A stretch of DNA of 64,000 nucleotides from an uncultured Akkermansia sp. GTDB lineage: Bacteria > Verrucomicrobiota > Verrucomicrobiia > Verrucomicrobiales > Akkermansiaceae. Positions 17,527 through 26,018 of this stretch are shown here, piece after piece. The notes beneath the pieces were generated by a model. The model was not told where the DNA came from. It worked only from the letters and a program-made list of their open reading frames with translations, and did not search any database. The stretch's first letter is position 1, and each line of letters begins with the position of its first letter. The position numbers and the translations under genes are program-made. Location of the stretch: contig CALXRG010000012.1 in the NCBI GenBank assembly GCA_944390825.1, positions 1 through 64,000 on the forward strand. Reading direction: 5' to 3'.

Positions 17527-18275
17527 GCCAGAATAAAAACGAACGCGTCCTCCTGGTGGACAACTCAAACACGCGCACGAAGTTCGTGTTGCAGATCAAT
17601 GGACAGTTGCAGCCCTGCCAGCGTGTGCTGCCTACGGCGTCGATTACCCCCGTGGCGGTGGCCCGCCTCCTGCGCGGTTGGCGCTACGACCGTGCGGAGA
17701 TCTGTTCGGTGGTCCCGAATCGGGTGGCTGCTCTCGAGGATGGCGTGGCTTGCCCGGTCCGCTTGCTTAATCGTCATTCCAAGCTGAATATTCAGCTCGA
17801 CTATGAAGGAGTCGCCACGCTCGGTGCTGATCGCATCGCCAATGCGATGGCTGCCGCTGCTCTGTGCCCCCTGCCGTGCGTGGCCGTGGATCTGGGGACG
17901 GCGGTGACATTTGATGTTGTCGTGGCCGGGGATCCCTTGCCCCGTTTTATCGGGGGTGTGATTGCTCCCGGACTGGCCGGTATGACGCAGTACCTCTCAC
18001 GCAATACCGCGCAGCTGCCGGCTATTGAGCCTGAGGAGCCCCAGCACGCGATCGGGCGCAATACGTCCGAGGCTCTGCGTGCCGGTACCGTTTATGGGTA
18101 CCGCGGGCTGATTCGCGAGATCCTGTCGTCCATTGAGGCGGAGCTCGGTGATAAACCGTATGTGATCGCGACGGGAGGCGATGCCGTGCTGCTTGCCTCC
18201 CAGTTGGAGGAAATCAATGCGGTGGATCCCCTGCTGACTTTTCGCGGAATAGCGCTGGCGGCTAACCTCGCCTGA
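17523..18275 (+). CDS. coaX: Type III pantothenate kinase
   Basis: This 250-residue protein opens with the phosphate-binding motif (LLVDNSNTRTKF). It has the CoaX substrate motif GADRIANAMAA and the second phosphate motif AVDLGTAVTFDVV, then GGVIAPGL and ATGGDA. It phosphorylates pantothenate in the first step of coenzyme A synthesis. The start overlaps the glycosyltransferase stop (ATGA), so the two are translationally coupled. acpP, whose product needs CoA-derived phosphopantetheine, follows 93 bp later under its own promoter. Confidence 0.94.
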   Translation: MSQNKNERVLLVDNSNTRTKFVLQINGQLQPCQRVLPTASITPVAVARLLRGWRYDRAEICSVVPNRVAALEDGVACPVRLLNRHSKLNIQLDYEGVATLGADRIANAMAAAALCPLPCVAVDLGTAVTFDVVVAGDPLPRFIGGVIAPGLAGMTQYLSRNTAQLPAIEPEEPQHAIGRNTSEALRAGTVYGYRGLIREILSSIEAELGDKPYVIATGGDAVLLASQLEEINAVDPLLTFRGIALAANLA

Positions 18276-18308
18276 CATAAGTTTTTTCGCTATGCCGGCA
18301 AATTTGGG

Positions 18309-18337
18309 TTGCATGAAACCGCAAGCTAAGGTAGAAT
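18309..18337 (+). promoter_or_regulatory. Sigma70-type promoter of acpP
   Basis: TTGCAT (18309-18314), 17 bases, TAGAAT (18332-18337). The predicted leader is about 25 bases. Confidence 0.7.
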
Positions 18338-18368
18338 ACCGGTACCTTAAAACTCAGTCATACATCTT

Positions 18369-18608
18369 ATGTCCGACAACATCGAATCCCAGGTAAAAGA
18401 CATCATCGTCGAGCAACTCGGCGTTGAAGCAGATAAAGTAACTCTCGACGCTAAGTTCATTGAGGATCTTGGTGCTGACTCTCTTGACATCGTTGAGCTC
18501 ATCATGGCTTTCGAGGAGAAGTTCTCCATCGAGGTGCCGGAGGATGCCGCAGAGGGTCTCAAGTCCGTCAGCGACGTCATTGAGTTCATCAACAAGAGCA
18601 AGGCCTAA
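18369..18608 (+). CDS. acpP: Acyl carrier protein
   Basis: This 79-residue acidic four-helix protein has the GADSLD motif; Ser38 is the attachment site for 4'-phosphopantetheine. It carries growing acyl chains in fatty acid synthesis. The usual fabD/fabG/fabF neighbours are absent; coaX lies upstream. It has its own promoter and a terminator immediately after it. Confidence 0.97.
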   Translation: MSDNIESQVKDIIVEQLGVEADKVTLDAKFIEDLGADSLDIVELIMAFEEKFSIEVPEDAAEGLKSVSDVIEFINKSKA

Positions 18609-18628
18609 TCGGCTGAGTCTTTCCCAAT

Positions 18629-18668
18629 GGGCGGTCCTCCTGGCAGAAGGTGGGGCCGCCCTTTGTGT
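18629..18668 (+). terminator. Terminator after acpP
   Basis: Stem GGGCGG/CCGCCC, extended by weaker pairs, with tail TTTGTGTTT. The next gene starts 12 bases later and may depend on read-through. Confidence 0.65.
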
Positions 18669-18679
18669 TTATTGGCGCG

Positions 18680-19219
18680 ATGAGCAGCGGACACTTGGAT
18701 GACAATCGCATCGCGTATGCTATGCAGCAGACGCGTGTGCTGTATGTGCCTGACCGGCGTATCGATACGTTCGGTGATACGAGGTTCCGCTTTTCTCTGG
18801 TCTCAGAGCTCATGGATACGGTGGGCTGCTGCCGGGTGCGGACCGGGTTTGTGGAGGCTCACCGCCCGCGCATCCTCCGGCCGGCGGATTTGCGTTCCAT
18901 TGAGACGGAGGGGTTCCGAAAGGATGTCGCGCGTATTTTCGAGTGGTTGGCTCAGCATGGTGCCAAGTTGCAGCCCTTGCTCAATTATGGTTTTCAGTTT
19001 GTGCGCAGCAGTGTGGAGGAAGAGTTGGTGCATGAGCCGGTGCGGGTGGTGGAGGACAGGGTGGTGAGCGAAGCTCTGCATTCTGGCGATCCCTTACGCG
19101 CTGTGATTGCCGGGGTGGATGATGATTGGGAGGTGTCGCTGCTGAGGTTTATGCTGGAAATGATTCAGAAGTCTCATGAAATCAACGTGTTCGATTTTAA
19201 GCGCCGCGGTCTTTTGTAG
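18680..19219 (+). CDS. Conserved hypothetical protein
   Basis: This 179-residue soluble protein of mixed charge has no signal peptide, membrane segment or motif I recognise. The start at 18680 (MSSGHLDDN) was preferred over 18650, which falls in the acpP terminator. It overlaps the LysM gene at 19176 by 44 bp in another frame, which suggests the pair is expressed together. A role in the envelope can only be guessed from the neighbour. Confidence 0.7.
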   Translation: MSSGHLDDNRIAYAMQQTRVLYVPDRRIDTFGDTRFRFSLVSELMDTVGCCRVRTGFVEAHRPRILRPADLRSIETEGFRKDVARIFEWLAQHGAKLQPLLNYGFQFVRSSVEEELVHEPVRVVEDRVVSEALHSGDPLRAVIAGVDDDWEVSLLRFMLEMIQKSHEINVFDFKRRGLL

Positions 19220-20042
19220 TCTGTTGCTGGACGGACGGGCCGGGGCAGAGAATTATTCCCTGTGGCCAAGGCGTCCGGCGGAGTTGCAGCAGGCGCGTAT
19301 GCTCATGGCTGAAGGCAAGGGGAGTGAAGCCATTTACCTCCTGCGGCCGTACTGGCGCGCCAAGGGGGTGACAGGTCAGGAGGCCAGGCTTCTGACTGCT
19401 CATGTCAATGTGCCCAGGTATCTGACCCGCAATCACCCCGGCATCACGATTTACACAGTCAGACGTGGTGATACCATGCCCAGGGTGGCCCGCAACAGCG
19501 CGTGTCCGCAGGACTTGGTGATGCTGCTCAATGGCATCGTGGAGCCCTCCAACCTGAAGGTGGGCCAGAAGCTGGCGGTTGTTCCCATGAAGCAGCATCT
19601 CGAGATTCATCTGCCTTCCAAGGAGCTTTGCGTATGGGATGAAGACAGCCTCGTGGCAACCTACCGCATCGAGGCGCTGGATGGGGTGCCTTTGCGCGGC
19701 GGGAATACAGACACCTGTGTCAAATCCCGTGAGGTGTACCAAGGGGGAAGTCGGGTACGTGCTGGAGCTTCTGCTTCGTCGGATCGGGCTCTCCTGCTGG
19801 AAAATGGCCTGCTGATCACGGGTGATAAGCAGATGAGAGGGCAGGTGATTCTCATGAATCAGCGCGATCTCAACGAGCTGGTTCTCCTGGTGGGGGAAAA
19901 GGCACCTGTGTTCTTGGTGCGTGATGAGAAGAAGTTCCTGGATGGACTCGAGGCGGGCGCGGCTCAACAGCCCTCTACAGGTGACAAGACACCAGCTGTA
20001 AAGCCAACTTCAGCTCCTCCTGCCAGTACCTCATCTGACTGA
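19176..20042 (+). CDS. LysM protein with an L,D-transpeptidase-like domain lacking the catalytic residues
   Basis: This 288-residue protein has a signal peptide (about 1-24) and a LysM domain (91-136: TIYTVRRGDTMPRVARN and so on) that should bind peptidoglycan. Residues 142-250 follow the YkuD layout, beginning HLEIHLPSKELCVWDEDSL. The expected catalytic HGCIR-type motif aligns with RGQVIL (221-226), so the active-site His, Cys and Arg appear to be lost. The tail is Pro/Ser/Thr-rich. It probably acts as a non-catalytic peptidoglycan-binding protein. The first 44 bp overlap the upstream gene. Confidence 0.75.
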   Translation: MKSTCSILSAAVFCSLLLDGRAGAENYSLWPRRPAELQQARMLMAEGKGSEAIYLLRPYWRAKGVTGQEARLLTAHVNVPRYLTRNHPGITIYTVRRGDTMPRVARNSACPQDLVMLLNGIVEPSNLKVGQKLAVVPMKQHLEIHLPSKELCVWDEDSLVATYRIEALDGVPLRGGNTDTCVKSREVYQGGSRVRAGASASSDRALLLENGLLITGDKQMRGQVILMNQRDLNELVLLVGEKAPVFLVRDEKKFLDGLEAGAAQQPSTGDKTPAVKPTSAPPASTSSD

Positions 20043-20173
20043 GTGAGCGCGTTGCTGAGTGCCGCAGACAGCAGCAGACCGTGGTGATTGACAAGCAGGG
20101 TGATTGCTGTACCGGGTGATTGATGAGCGAGGCTGGGGGTCCGCCCGCGCTGGCTGTTCCCCCGTTGGCTGCG

Positions 20174-20956
20174 CTAGTTGTTCGCTGCGCGGTGCTCCGG
20201 CGTTCTCGTGCGCTGTTTGATGCCGACGTAGTTGCGTACGGGTTTGCTGGCTGGGAGTGAAACTCCGCTGCCAGTATCCAGAAAGGCGGAGGAACTGCCT
20301 CCATCCAGGTTCAGGGCGGTGCTGATGCGGAAGGGGGCGAGAGCGCCCTGCCGGAGCCAGCAGGCCAGCTCGTGGAGGGTCATGCTGCTGCATACGCCTA
20401 TACACCATTGTCCCCGGCCGTCTGTCGCTACAAAGGTACGGGAGGCGCGGCGGGTGTTGTTGAGTCCTTTGACGATGTTTCCTTTCTCGATGAGAAAGGG
20501 GCCTCCCTGAATGGCTTCCTGCATGTGTTTGGGTGCGTGCGTGAGATTTCTGCTGCGCTCTAAAAAAATGCCGTTCCCCGTATCGTAGAGTACGCCGGAC
20601 ACGGTGAAGCCGCGGGTGGCAAGCGGTGAAATCTGCCGGCCACGGTGGATGACAAGCCCCAGAGGGGATGACTGAGGGTCGGCCGCGAAATACCCGCCGT
20701 TGACTCCAGCCATGCAGCCGCTCGCATTGACGGCTTGCCGCAGCGAGCCGAAGCGACGGGGAACACCCTCGTCCAGAACGCACAGACCGTGAGTGCCGGA
20801 GCGGAAGAAGAAGGCGTGTATGCGGTCCTCCGGAAGGAAGGCGGCAAGAATCCCGCTATGCGCCGGAGGGCGTGTGACTTGACGGTATTGCGCCGTGACC
20901 GTGGGGGAAACCAGGAGGCTGAGGCTGGCCAGAAACACCGGGAGCTTGTGCATCAT
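20174..20956 (-). CDS. Secreted phosphodiester glycosidase (NAGPA/DUF2233 family)
   Basis: This 260-residue protein has a signal peptide (about 1-22) and the family hallmarks: VNGGYFAADPQSSPLGLVI, an IQGGPFLI segment, RRASRTFVATDGRGQ and LNLDGGSSSAF. The family includes the enzyme that uncovers mannose-6-phosphate by removing N-acetylglucosamine from a phosphodiester. Bacterial members probably trim phosphodiester-linked sugars from cell-wall polymers or host glycans. The chosen start gives the signal peptide; the longer frame adds an unlikely leader overlapping the divergent promoter region. It converges on the LysM gene. Confidence 0.85.
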   Translation of the reverse strand: MMHKLPVFLASLSLLVSPTVTAQYRQVTRPPAHSGILAAFLPEDRIHAFFFRSGTHGLCVLDEGVPRRFGSLRQAVNASGCMAGVNGGYFAADPQSSPLGLVIHRGRQISPLATRGFTVSGVLYDTGNGIFLERSRNLTHAPKHMQEAIQGGPFLIEKGNIVKGLNNTRRASRTFVATDGRGQWCIGVCSSMTLHELACWLRQGALAPFRISTALNLDGGSSSAFLDTGSGVSLPASKPVRNYVGIKQRTRTPEHRAANN

Positions 20957-21042
20957 ACCCTGAGGGTACCATGCGACGGCGGGATTACCAGCGGGGATTG
21001 CGTCAGCGCTGCAGGAAATCTCTCCGGAAAGCGCAAATGTGC

Positions 21043-21071
21043 TTGCCATGGGTAGGGGAAATTGGTACACT
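21043..21071 (+). promoter_or_regulatory. Sigma70-type promoter of the DUF3472 gene
   Basis: TTGCCA (21043-21048), 17 bases, TACACT (21066-21071). It leaves a leader of about 50 bases. Confidence 0.65.
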
Positions 21072-21126
21072 GCGCGGAGAGGGAGGGCAGGTTGCTTTCC
21101 CCAACATGCTAACACCATACAACGTC

Positions 21127-22095
21127 ATGAAGTTTATTCCTTTTGCTCTGGCTGGGGTTTTGGCCGTGTCCGCGGTATGCGCGACGCGCCTCGACGCGGA
21201 TGTCGCAGATGATTACTGGTCTCCCGAGAATATGGCCGCACGTCAATGCACGTCCGTTCATCTGTGGTATCTGCCGCAGATTGATCACTCAGCGGCCTAT
21301 CAGGAGATGGTCGTCGAGAAGAGCGCTCCCGGTACTTATTTCGCCGCAAATTGTTTCTCTCGTGGTTACATCGGCGTGCAGGAGCTTAATCCAGGACCTG
21401 ATGGTAAGTGTGAGCGCATTGCGATTTTCTCGGTTTGGGATGCGAAGGAAAGTGGGGACAATCCTCACGCGGCGGCGGAGGAGGACCGCGCGAAACTTGT
21501 TCAGCGCGGCGAGGGTGTGGTGACGCAGCGGTTCGGTGGTGAGGGGACGGGAGGCAAGTCGATGCGTCTGTTCCCATGGAAGGAGGGTGACGTGATTCGT
21601 ACGCTGGTGGTTGAGAAACCGGACGGTGAGGATTTCCGGCAGGTTTCCGGGTACCTGTATAATCCGGAGACGAAGAAGTGGGAGTTGTTGAGTTGTTGGC
21701 GTATTCAGGCTTTGTCGCGCGGGCTGAAAGCCGGGAGCGGTTTTGTCGAGGATTTCCGACGCAATGTGGAGTCCAAAACCATGGAACGCCGGGCGACGTT
21801 TGGGCCTGCTTTCCGGTGGACGGGGGAGAGGTGGGACCAGGCTACGGCGTTCCGTTTTACCAAGGACGGTAATCTGAATATGAATATCAACTGCCGCTTG
21901 AATCCTAAGCTGGGTTACTTTTCGCTGGGAACAGGCGGGAACCTGAGCCCCGAGAAGGATTTCCCCGTTTTCGCGGAGCGGAAGCTTACCCCCTTGCCTG
22001 CGGCTCAGGAGCCGGGCAGTGATGTCATGGAAATCATCACAGCTCCGAAGTTGGAAGCAGTGGAGTATCAGGACAACGGCAGTTTTAAGAACTGA
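21127..22095 (+). CDS. Secreted DUF3472-domain protein
   Basis: This 322-residue protein has a signal peptide (about 1-18). A DUF3472-type region follows: SVHLWYLP, then VQELNPGPDGKCERIAIFSVW, FPWKEGDVIRTLV and a WELLSCWRI segment. It continues into a beta-rich C-terminal part. DUF3472 proteins are extracellular, often next to carbohydrate-acting enzymes, and of unknown activity. The divergent phosphodiester glycosidase fits a shared role on glycans, but that is inference. It has its own promoter and a strong terminator. Confidence 0.82.
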   Translation: MKFIPFALAGVLAVSAVCATRLDADVADDYWSPENMAARQCTSVHLWYLPQIDHSAAYQEMVVEKSAPGTYFAANCFSRGYIGVQELNPGPDGKCERIAIFSVWDAKESGDNPHAAAEEDRAKLVQRGEGVVTQRFGGEGTGGKSMRLFPWKEGDVIRTLVVEKPDGEDFRQVSGYLYNPETKKWELLSCWRIQALSRGLKAGSGFVEDFRRNVESKTMERRATFGPAFRWTGERWDQATAFRFTKDGNLNMNINCRLNPKLGYFSLGTGGNLSPEKDFPVFAERKLTPLPAAQEPGSDVMEIITAPKLEAVEYQDNGSFKN

Positions 22096-22414
22096 GTTTT
22101 CCGGCGTTGGTTTCACTGATGAAAGGACGGGCGGTGGCGCGGTATGCGTCGCCGCCCGTTGCCGTTGTTTACCGGATGCGGTAGGGAGGTAAGGTGTGTA
22201 AAGGTGCGGCCTGGTGCTGGCTATGGCTACCGATTCCCCGTGGGCCGCAGGCAGCGTGATGGGGGTGTTTGGATTTGAGTGTCTCCTGCTGTCTCTTTTC
22301 CCTCACAGCGTTGCGGGGCGGAGGCTTTGAGCGTCAGGTGGCGCTGCGTGTGGGCGATCAGGTCTTGACTCTCCCTCGCGTGAGCATTGGCAAAGGGGCG
22401 GCAGGGAAAGAGTT
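22096..22414. other. Convergent intergenic region without a gene
   Basis: These 319 bp lie between the stops of the DUF3472 gene (+) and the PutA-like gene (-). Apart from the hairpin at 22127-22170 I see no gene, promoter or clear repeat. Confidence 0.6.
22127..22170 (+). terminator. Terminator after the DUF3472 gene
   Basis: A 13-bp stem (22127-22139 with 22147-22159, two G-T pairs), 7-base loop, tail TGCCGTTGTTT. Confidence 0.8.
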
Positions 22415-25400
22415 TTATTCTGTCTCGTCGTTCAGACAGCCGTTGCGCGCGGTGCGATGGGTGATGACTTGTTCGCGCAGGCAGTTCAGCAGTTCAATGC
22501 GACCGTTCGCTACGACGTCTGCGGTGCAGACGGGCAGACGGTGTTCGGCCGCGAGGTTGAGGGTCTCCGGGGTGGCGGCGATGTCCCGCACGTGGACGCC
22601 GTTGAGAGCAAGCTCAGCGAACCGGGCTTCGTAGGCGCCGCGGGATTCTTCCCTCAGGATGACGCCGAGCGGGGCCAGGACGCGCAGCATCCAGGGGCGG
22701 GCTTCATCGCAGCTGACCTGGACATCGCAGCCGGCCCGCAGCGCGGCCATGAGCATGATGCTCAGGTCGATGTCGGAGCCTTGTTTCTCGAGTCTCAGGC
22801 AAAGGGGAACGGGGCGGTAGACGAGTTCGGTGGTTTCTCCCGGTTTGGGGTCAAGCAGGTGGGCGCAACCAAACTCCTGCTCCCACCAGTAGGAGATGGA
22901 ATCGGCGGCGGCTGTCAGTCGTGTGAAGTCGTCGGGACTGGGCTTGGGTGAGAGGCTTTCCCAAGGGGCAAACGGCATGTTGCGCTGGTTGCCTCGTTTC
23001 TGGGGTCTGCCGGTTTCACTCCACTTGCTCAGTGCCAGCAGGAAGTTGGGGCCGCCGGCTTTGGGAACAGAGCCCCAGCTCGAGGCTCCCCATCCTCCGT
23101 AGGGGATGCGACCGGGCTGGCCTTTCGGGCAGCAGTTGATGCCGATGTTGCCGGCGATGATGTGCTTGCGCCAGAGTGCGAGCTCATCGCGGTTGAGTGT
23201 GTAGATAATGGCTGCTTGGCCACGGCTGAGTTTGTTCTGCAGTTTGGCGGCCTGAACGGTGTCGGGCACCCGGATGAGACTCAGGAGGGGAAGCTCGTGG
23301 GCTTTGCTGAGGAAGTTGCCTTTGGTGGTGACGGAACTGCGTACCCCGGGAGTCCAGAGCAGGGAGGCGATTTCGGCCGGGTGCGGTTGTACGAGCCAGG
23401 CGCCTTCGAGTTCCTGGCCGCTGAGGGCTTGCAGGGCTTCCGGGCTGAGGGCGTGCGCCAGTGGGCCGAGCTGGGCGCCGGGTACCCACCCCGGCTGTGC
23501 GGTGCAGGTGGAGACGGCGTCCTTGAGCGCATTCATGAAATGCTGGTTGTCGTAGAGCGATGCGTGGATGGCGATGATGCGCGGGCATGAGGCATCCTGT
23601 CCGGAGCGGGCAAAGGCTGCGGCCGGGATGTCCCGCACGGCTTGCCGCCAGTCGCACTGGGGGGCAAGGTAGACGACGGTTTGACCTGCCATGGCGGAGA
23701 GCAGGCGCCGGTTGCCGGCTGCGGTGCCGGTGCGCACGAGGGCTTCTTCGCTGATGGAGGAGATGGAAGCGGCGACCCTGCGGTCGTTCATGAGCTTGGA
23801 GGCCATCTGGTTGTCCATGCAGGGGACGAACTGGAGGCGGGGTTCGCTGAAGCCGAGGCCGCGCAGCATTTCGACCAGCCGGTAGCCCAGCAGCGTCGAG
23901 TGCATGGAGGGTTTGTAGACGACGACGTTGCCTGTGATCCAGGCTGCGGCTATGCCGCCAATGGCTTCTTCGACAGGGTGCGCAGCGGAGGGGATAACGG
24001 TGACCACGCCGAGCGCGGTGGCTTGTGTGCCGTCCTGCAGGCCGTCGAGGTCGGAGTTGTCGACGTAGTAGCGGCAGTAGTCGATGGCGTTGCGCAGCTC
24101 GATGTCAGCGTCCTGCATGGTGAAACCGGCGTCACGCGCCATGATGCCGGCGAGTTTTTCGCGTTGTTTTTCGAGTTCTGAGGCGAGTCGCAGGACCATC
24201 TGGCAGCGCTCTTCGTAGGGGAGCGGCTCGGCGATGGTGGCGTTGAGCGCCTGCTGCATGATGAGGTCAATGGCTTCGTAATCGACTACGGTGAAGCGGT
24301 ATTCGGCAAGCCCCGGTACGGTCAGTGAGCGGTGAATGCAGGTGAAGGGGCTGTCGTAGGGTTTCCCATTGACGAGGAGGGGCAGTGTGTCCTGCTTGCG
24401 CTCATGCTCTTCCCTGGCTTCATGGTACAGAGCGTCGATGTGTGAGCGGTCTTTGATGCAGTGCAGGGAGCTGCTGGGGAAGGTGCCGGTTTGGCGGGTG
24501 GTGCGGCCGGCGTCTTCGCGTCCGCTCATCGAGGCCAGAAACTGCTTGCGCATGCGTCCCCAGCCCATGGAGTCGGGGGCGACGGAATAGCCCGAGGTCA
24601 GTATGCCATCCGGCCGGGAGAGGTCGTTGAGCAGGGTCAGCAGGAACACTTCAAACTCGGAGTCTCCCCCTTCGGCCAGCGCACTGATGGAGAGGGTGAC
24701 GTCCGCGCCTTTCCTGGCCAGCATGCGTCCTGTGTGGTTGCCGAGTCCCGCCTGGAGCATGAGGGCCGGCAGGCCGCTGTGGCCGCAGCGTGCCCAGTCC
24801 AGCAGGGCGTAGGAGAGGTCGAAGTAATTGTGGGTGCCGACCAGCGGGACGATGCTGTCTTTGCCGTCCTTGAAGGCTTGGTGAATGAGTTGCTTGAAGC
24901 GGGTGTCGGTTTCGAGTTTGCTGCGGCAGAGTTCGTCCTCGCTGTCCAGGGTGTAGGCGAGATTCTGCTCTTCAGCCAGCCGTGCACCTTTGAGCAGGGC
25001 GACTTTGAGGGGAGCTGCGTTTTTGGCGCAGCGGGCTTTGGACCAGCGAATCAGCTCAGCCAGCTGGTTTTGACTGCTGGAGAGGTAGGCCGGCAGCTCC
25101 AGGATAACGTCGGCGGTGTTGTATTCCTTTGGTGCCAGGGAGAGTTTGAGTGCTTCGATGACGATGGGAAGGGTCAGGCAGTTGCCGGCTCGGATGTAGA
25201 GGCGCTTTTTCTTGCCGGAGGCCGAGGGCTGGCCTGCACCCTGGGCGAGGGAAAGAAGTTTTTTGAAGTCGGAGGCCAGCGCCTGGGCTCCCTGCTCGGG
25301 CGCGTAGACGCTGAGCATCGGGCAGAGTCGCCATGGCTGGATTTCAACACCGGCATCCTGTTGCTTGCTCAGGATGGACTCGAGGTTGCGCATGTATTTC

Positions 25401-25927
25401 TCTGCCGATTTCTTTCCGTAGACATCCGGCCCCAACGGGTTGATGACGGGTACAAGCCCTTCTTTGGTCAGGGATTTGATTTTGCGGTTGATTTTGTCCA
25501 GCTCCGGGGGCAGGGTTAGTTCGCCAAAGGTGGATTTGAAGACGCGGCGTACTTCTTTCATCGCTGCGGCCTGCATGCTGCCGGCTGCCATGGCTGCGGC
25601 CTTGAGCCGGAGCTTGCCCATGGTGCTGAAGAGATTGGGAATACCGTCGTATTGTGCAATCAGCTGACGCAGTTGCGCCGACTGGGTAGTGAGATCTGAG
25701 CTGTGGAATACGCGTGAGCAGAGTGCCCGGATGAAGAGGCGGTTGCGCTTTTCCGATACCAGGCGGCTTAGGGCGGCAAGCAGGGTGCGCTCATCGGAGT
25801 TTAGGCACTTCAGAGCGGCCGCCTGTAGCTCGGAGGCCATGTCGGCGGCATGCTGGGCCAGCGTGCGGTCATCCATTTTCCGCTTGCGGGCTTCCGCCAA
25901 CTCAGAGCTGATCGTGTCTGCTGCCAT
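22415..25927 (-). CDS. putA: PutA-like protein: proline dehydrogenase-like plus aldehyde dehydrogenase-like domains, active sites altered
   Basis: This 1170-residue protein has the length and order of bifunctional PutA, which oxidises proline to glutamate: a helical N-terminus, a TIM-barrel proline dehydrogenase region (about 170-470) and an aldehyde dehydrogenase region (about 560-1010). The end of the latter (PYGGWGASSWG, KAGGPNFLL) is well conserved. Key motifs are not. The Arg pair of YLVRRLLEN is missing, the AETGG glutamate position reads SAMAG, and the GQRCSA cysteine loop reads GQDASC, with Cys shifted by two. It may be a diverged or non-catalytic relative. Transcribed from 25952-25981. 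Confidence 0.78.
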   Translation of the reverse strand: MAADTISSELAEARKRKMDDRTLAQHAADMASELQAAALKCLNSDERTLLAALSRLVSEKRNRLFIRALCSRVFHSSDLTTQSAQLRQLIAQYDGIPNLFSTMGKLRLKAAAMAAGSMQAAAMKEVRRVFKSTFGELTLPPELDKINRKIKSLTKEGLVPVINPLGPDVYGKKSAEKYMRNLESILSKQQDAGVEIQPWRLCPMLSVYAPEQGAQALASDFKKLLSLAQGAGQPSASGKKKRLYIRAGNCLTLPIVIEALKLSLAPKEYNTADVILELPAYLSSSQNQLAELIRWSKARCAKNAAPLKVALLKGARLAEEQNLAYTLDSEDELCRSKLETDTRFKQLIHQAFKDGKDSIVPLVGTHNYFDLSYALLDWARCGHSGLPALMLQAGLGNHTGRMLARKGADVTLSISALAEGGDSEFEVFLLTLLNDLSRPDGILTSGYSVAPDSMGWGRMRKQFLASMSGREDAGRTTRQTGTFPSSSLHCIKDRSHIDALYHEAREEHERKQDTLPLLVNGKPYDSPFTCIHRSLTVPGLAEYRFTVVDYEAIDLIMQQALNATIAEPLPYEERCQMVLRLASELEKQREKLAGIMARDAGFTMQDADIELRNAIDYCRYYVDNSDLDGLQDGTQATALGVVTVIPSAAHPVEEAIGGIAAAWITGNVVVYKPSMHSTLLGYRLVEMLRGLGFSEPRLQFVPCMDNQMASKLMNDRRVAASISSISEEALVRTGTAAGNRRLLSAMAGQTVVYLAPQCDWRQAVRDIPAAAFARSGQDASCPRIIAIHASLYDNQHFMNALKDAVSTCTAQPGWVPGAQLGPLAHALSPEALQALSGQELEGAWLVQPHPAEIASLLWTPGVRSSVTTKGNFLSKAHELPLLSLIRVPDTVQAAKLQNKLSRGQAAIIYTLNRDELALWRKHIIAGNIGINCCPKGQPGRIPYGGWGASSWGSVPKAGGPNFLLALSKWSETGRPQKRGNQRNMPFAPWESLSPKPSPDDFTRLTAAADSISYWWEQEFGCAHLLDPKPGETTELVYRPVPLCLRLEKQGSDIDLSIMLMAALRAGCDVQVSCDEARPWMLRVLAPLGVILREESRGAYEARFAELALNGVHVRDIAATPETLNLAAEHRLPVCTADVVANGRIELLNCLREQVITHRTARNGCLNDETE

Positions 25928-25951
25928 GTGCACTATATTTCAATCCGGGCG

Positions 25952-25981
25952 ATTGTACCACTCCGGGAGGGGGGCTTGCAA
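25952..25981 (-). promoter_or_regulatory. Sigma70-type promoter of the PutA-like gene
   Basis: On the minus strand, TTGCAA (25981-25976), 18 bases, TACAAT (25957-25952). The ATG at 25927 follows 24 bases later, so a GTG two codons upstream is possible but unneeded. Confidence 0.6.
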
Positions 25982-26018
25982 GTCTAATGTTAGCAGGGTG
26001 ACGCAGGAAATGGTGTCT

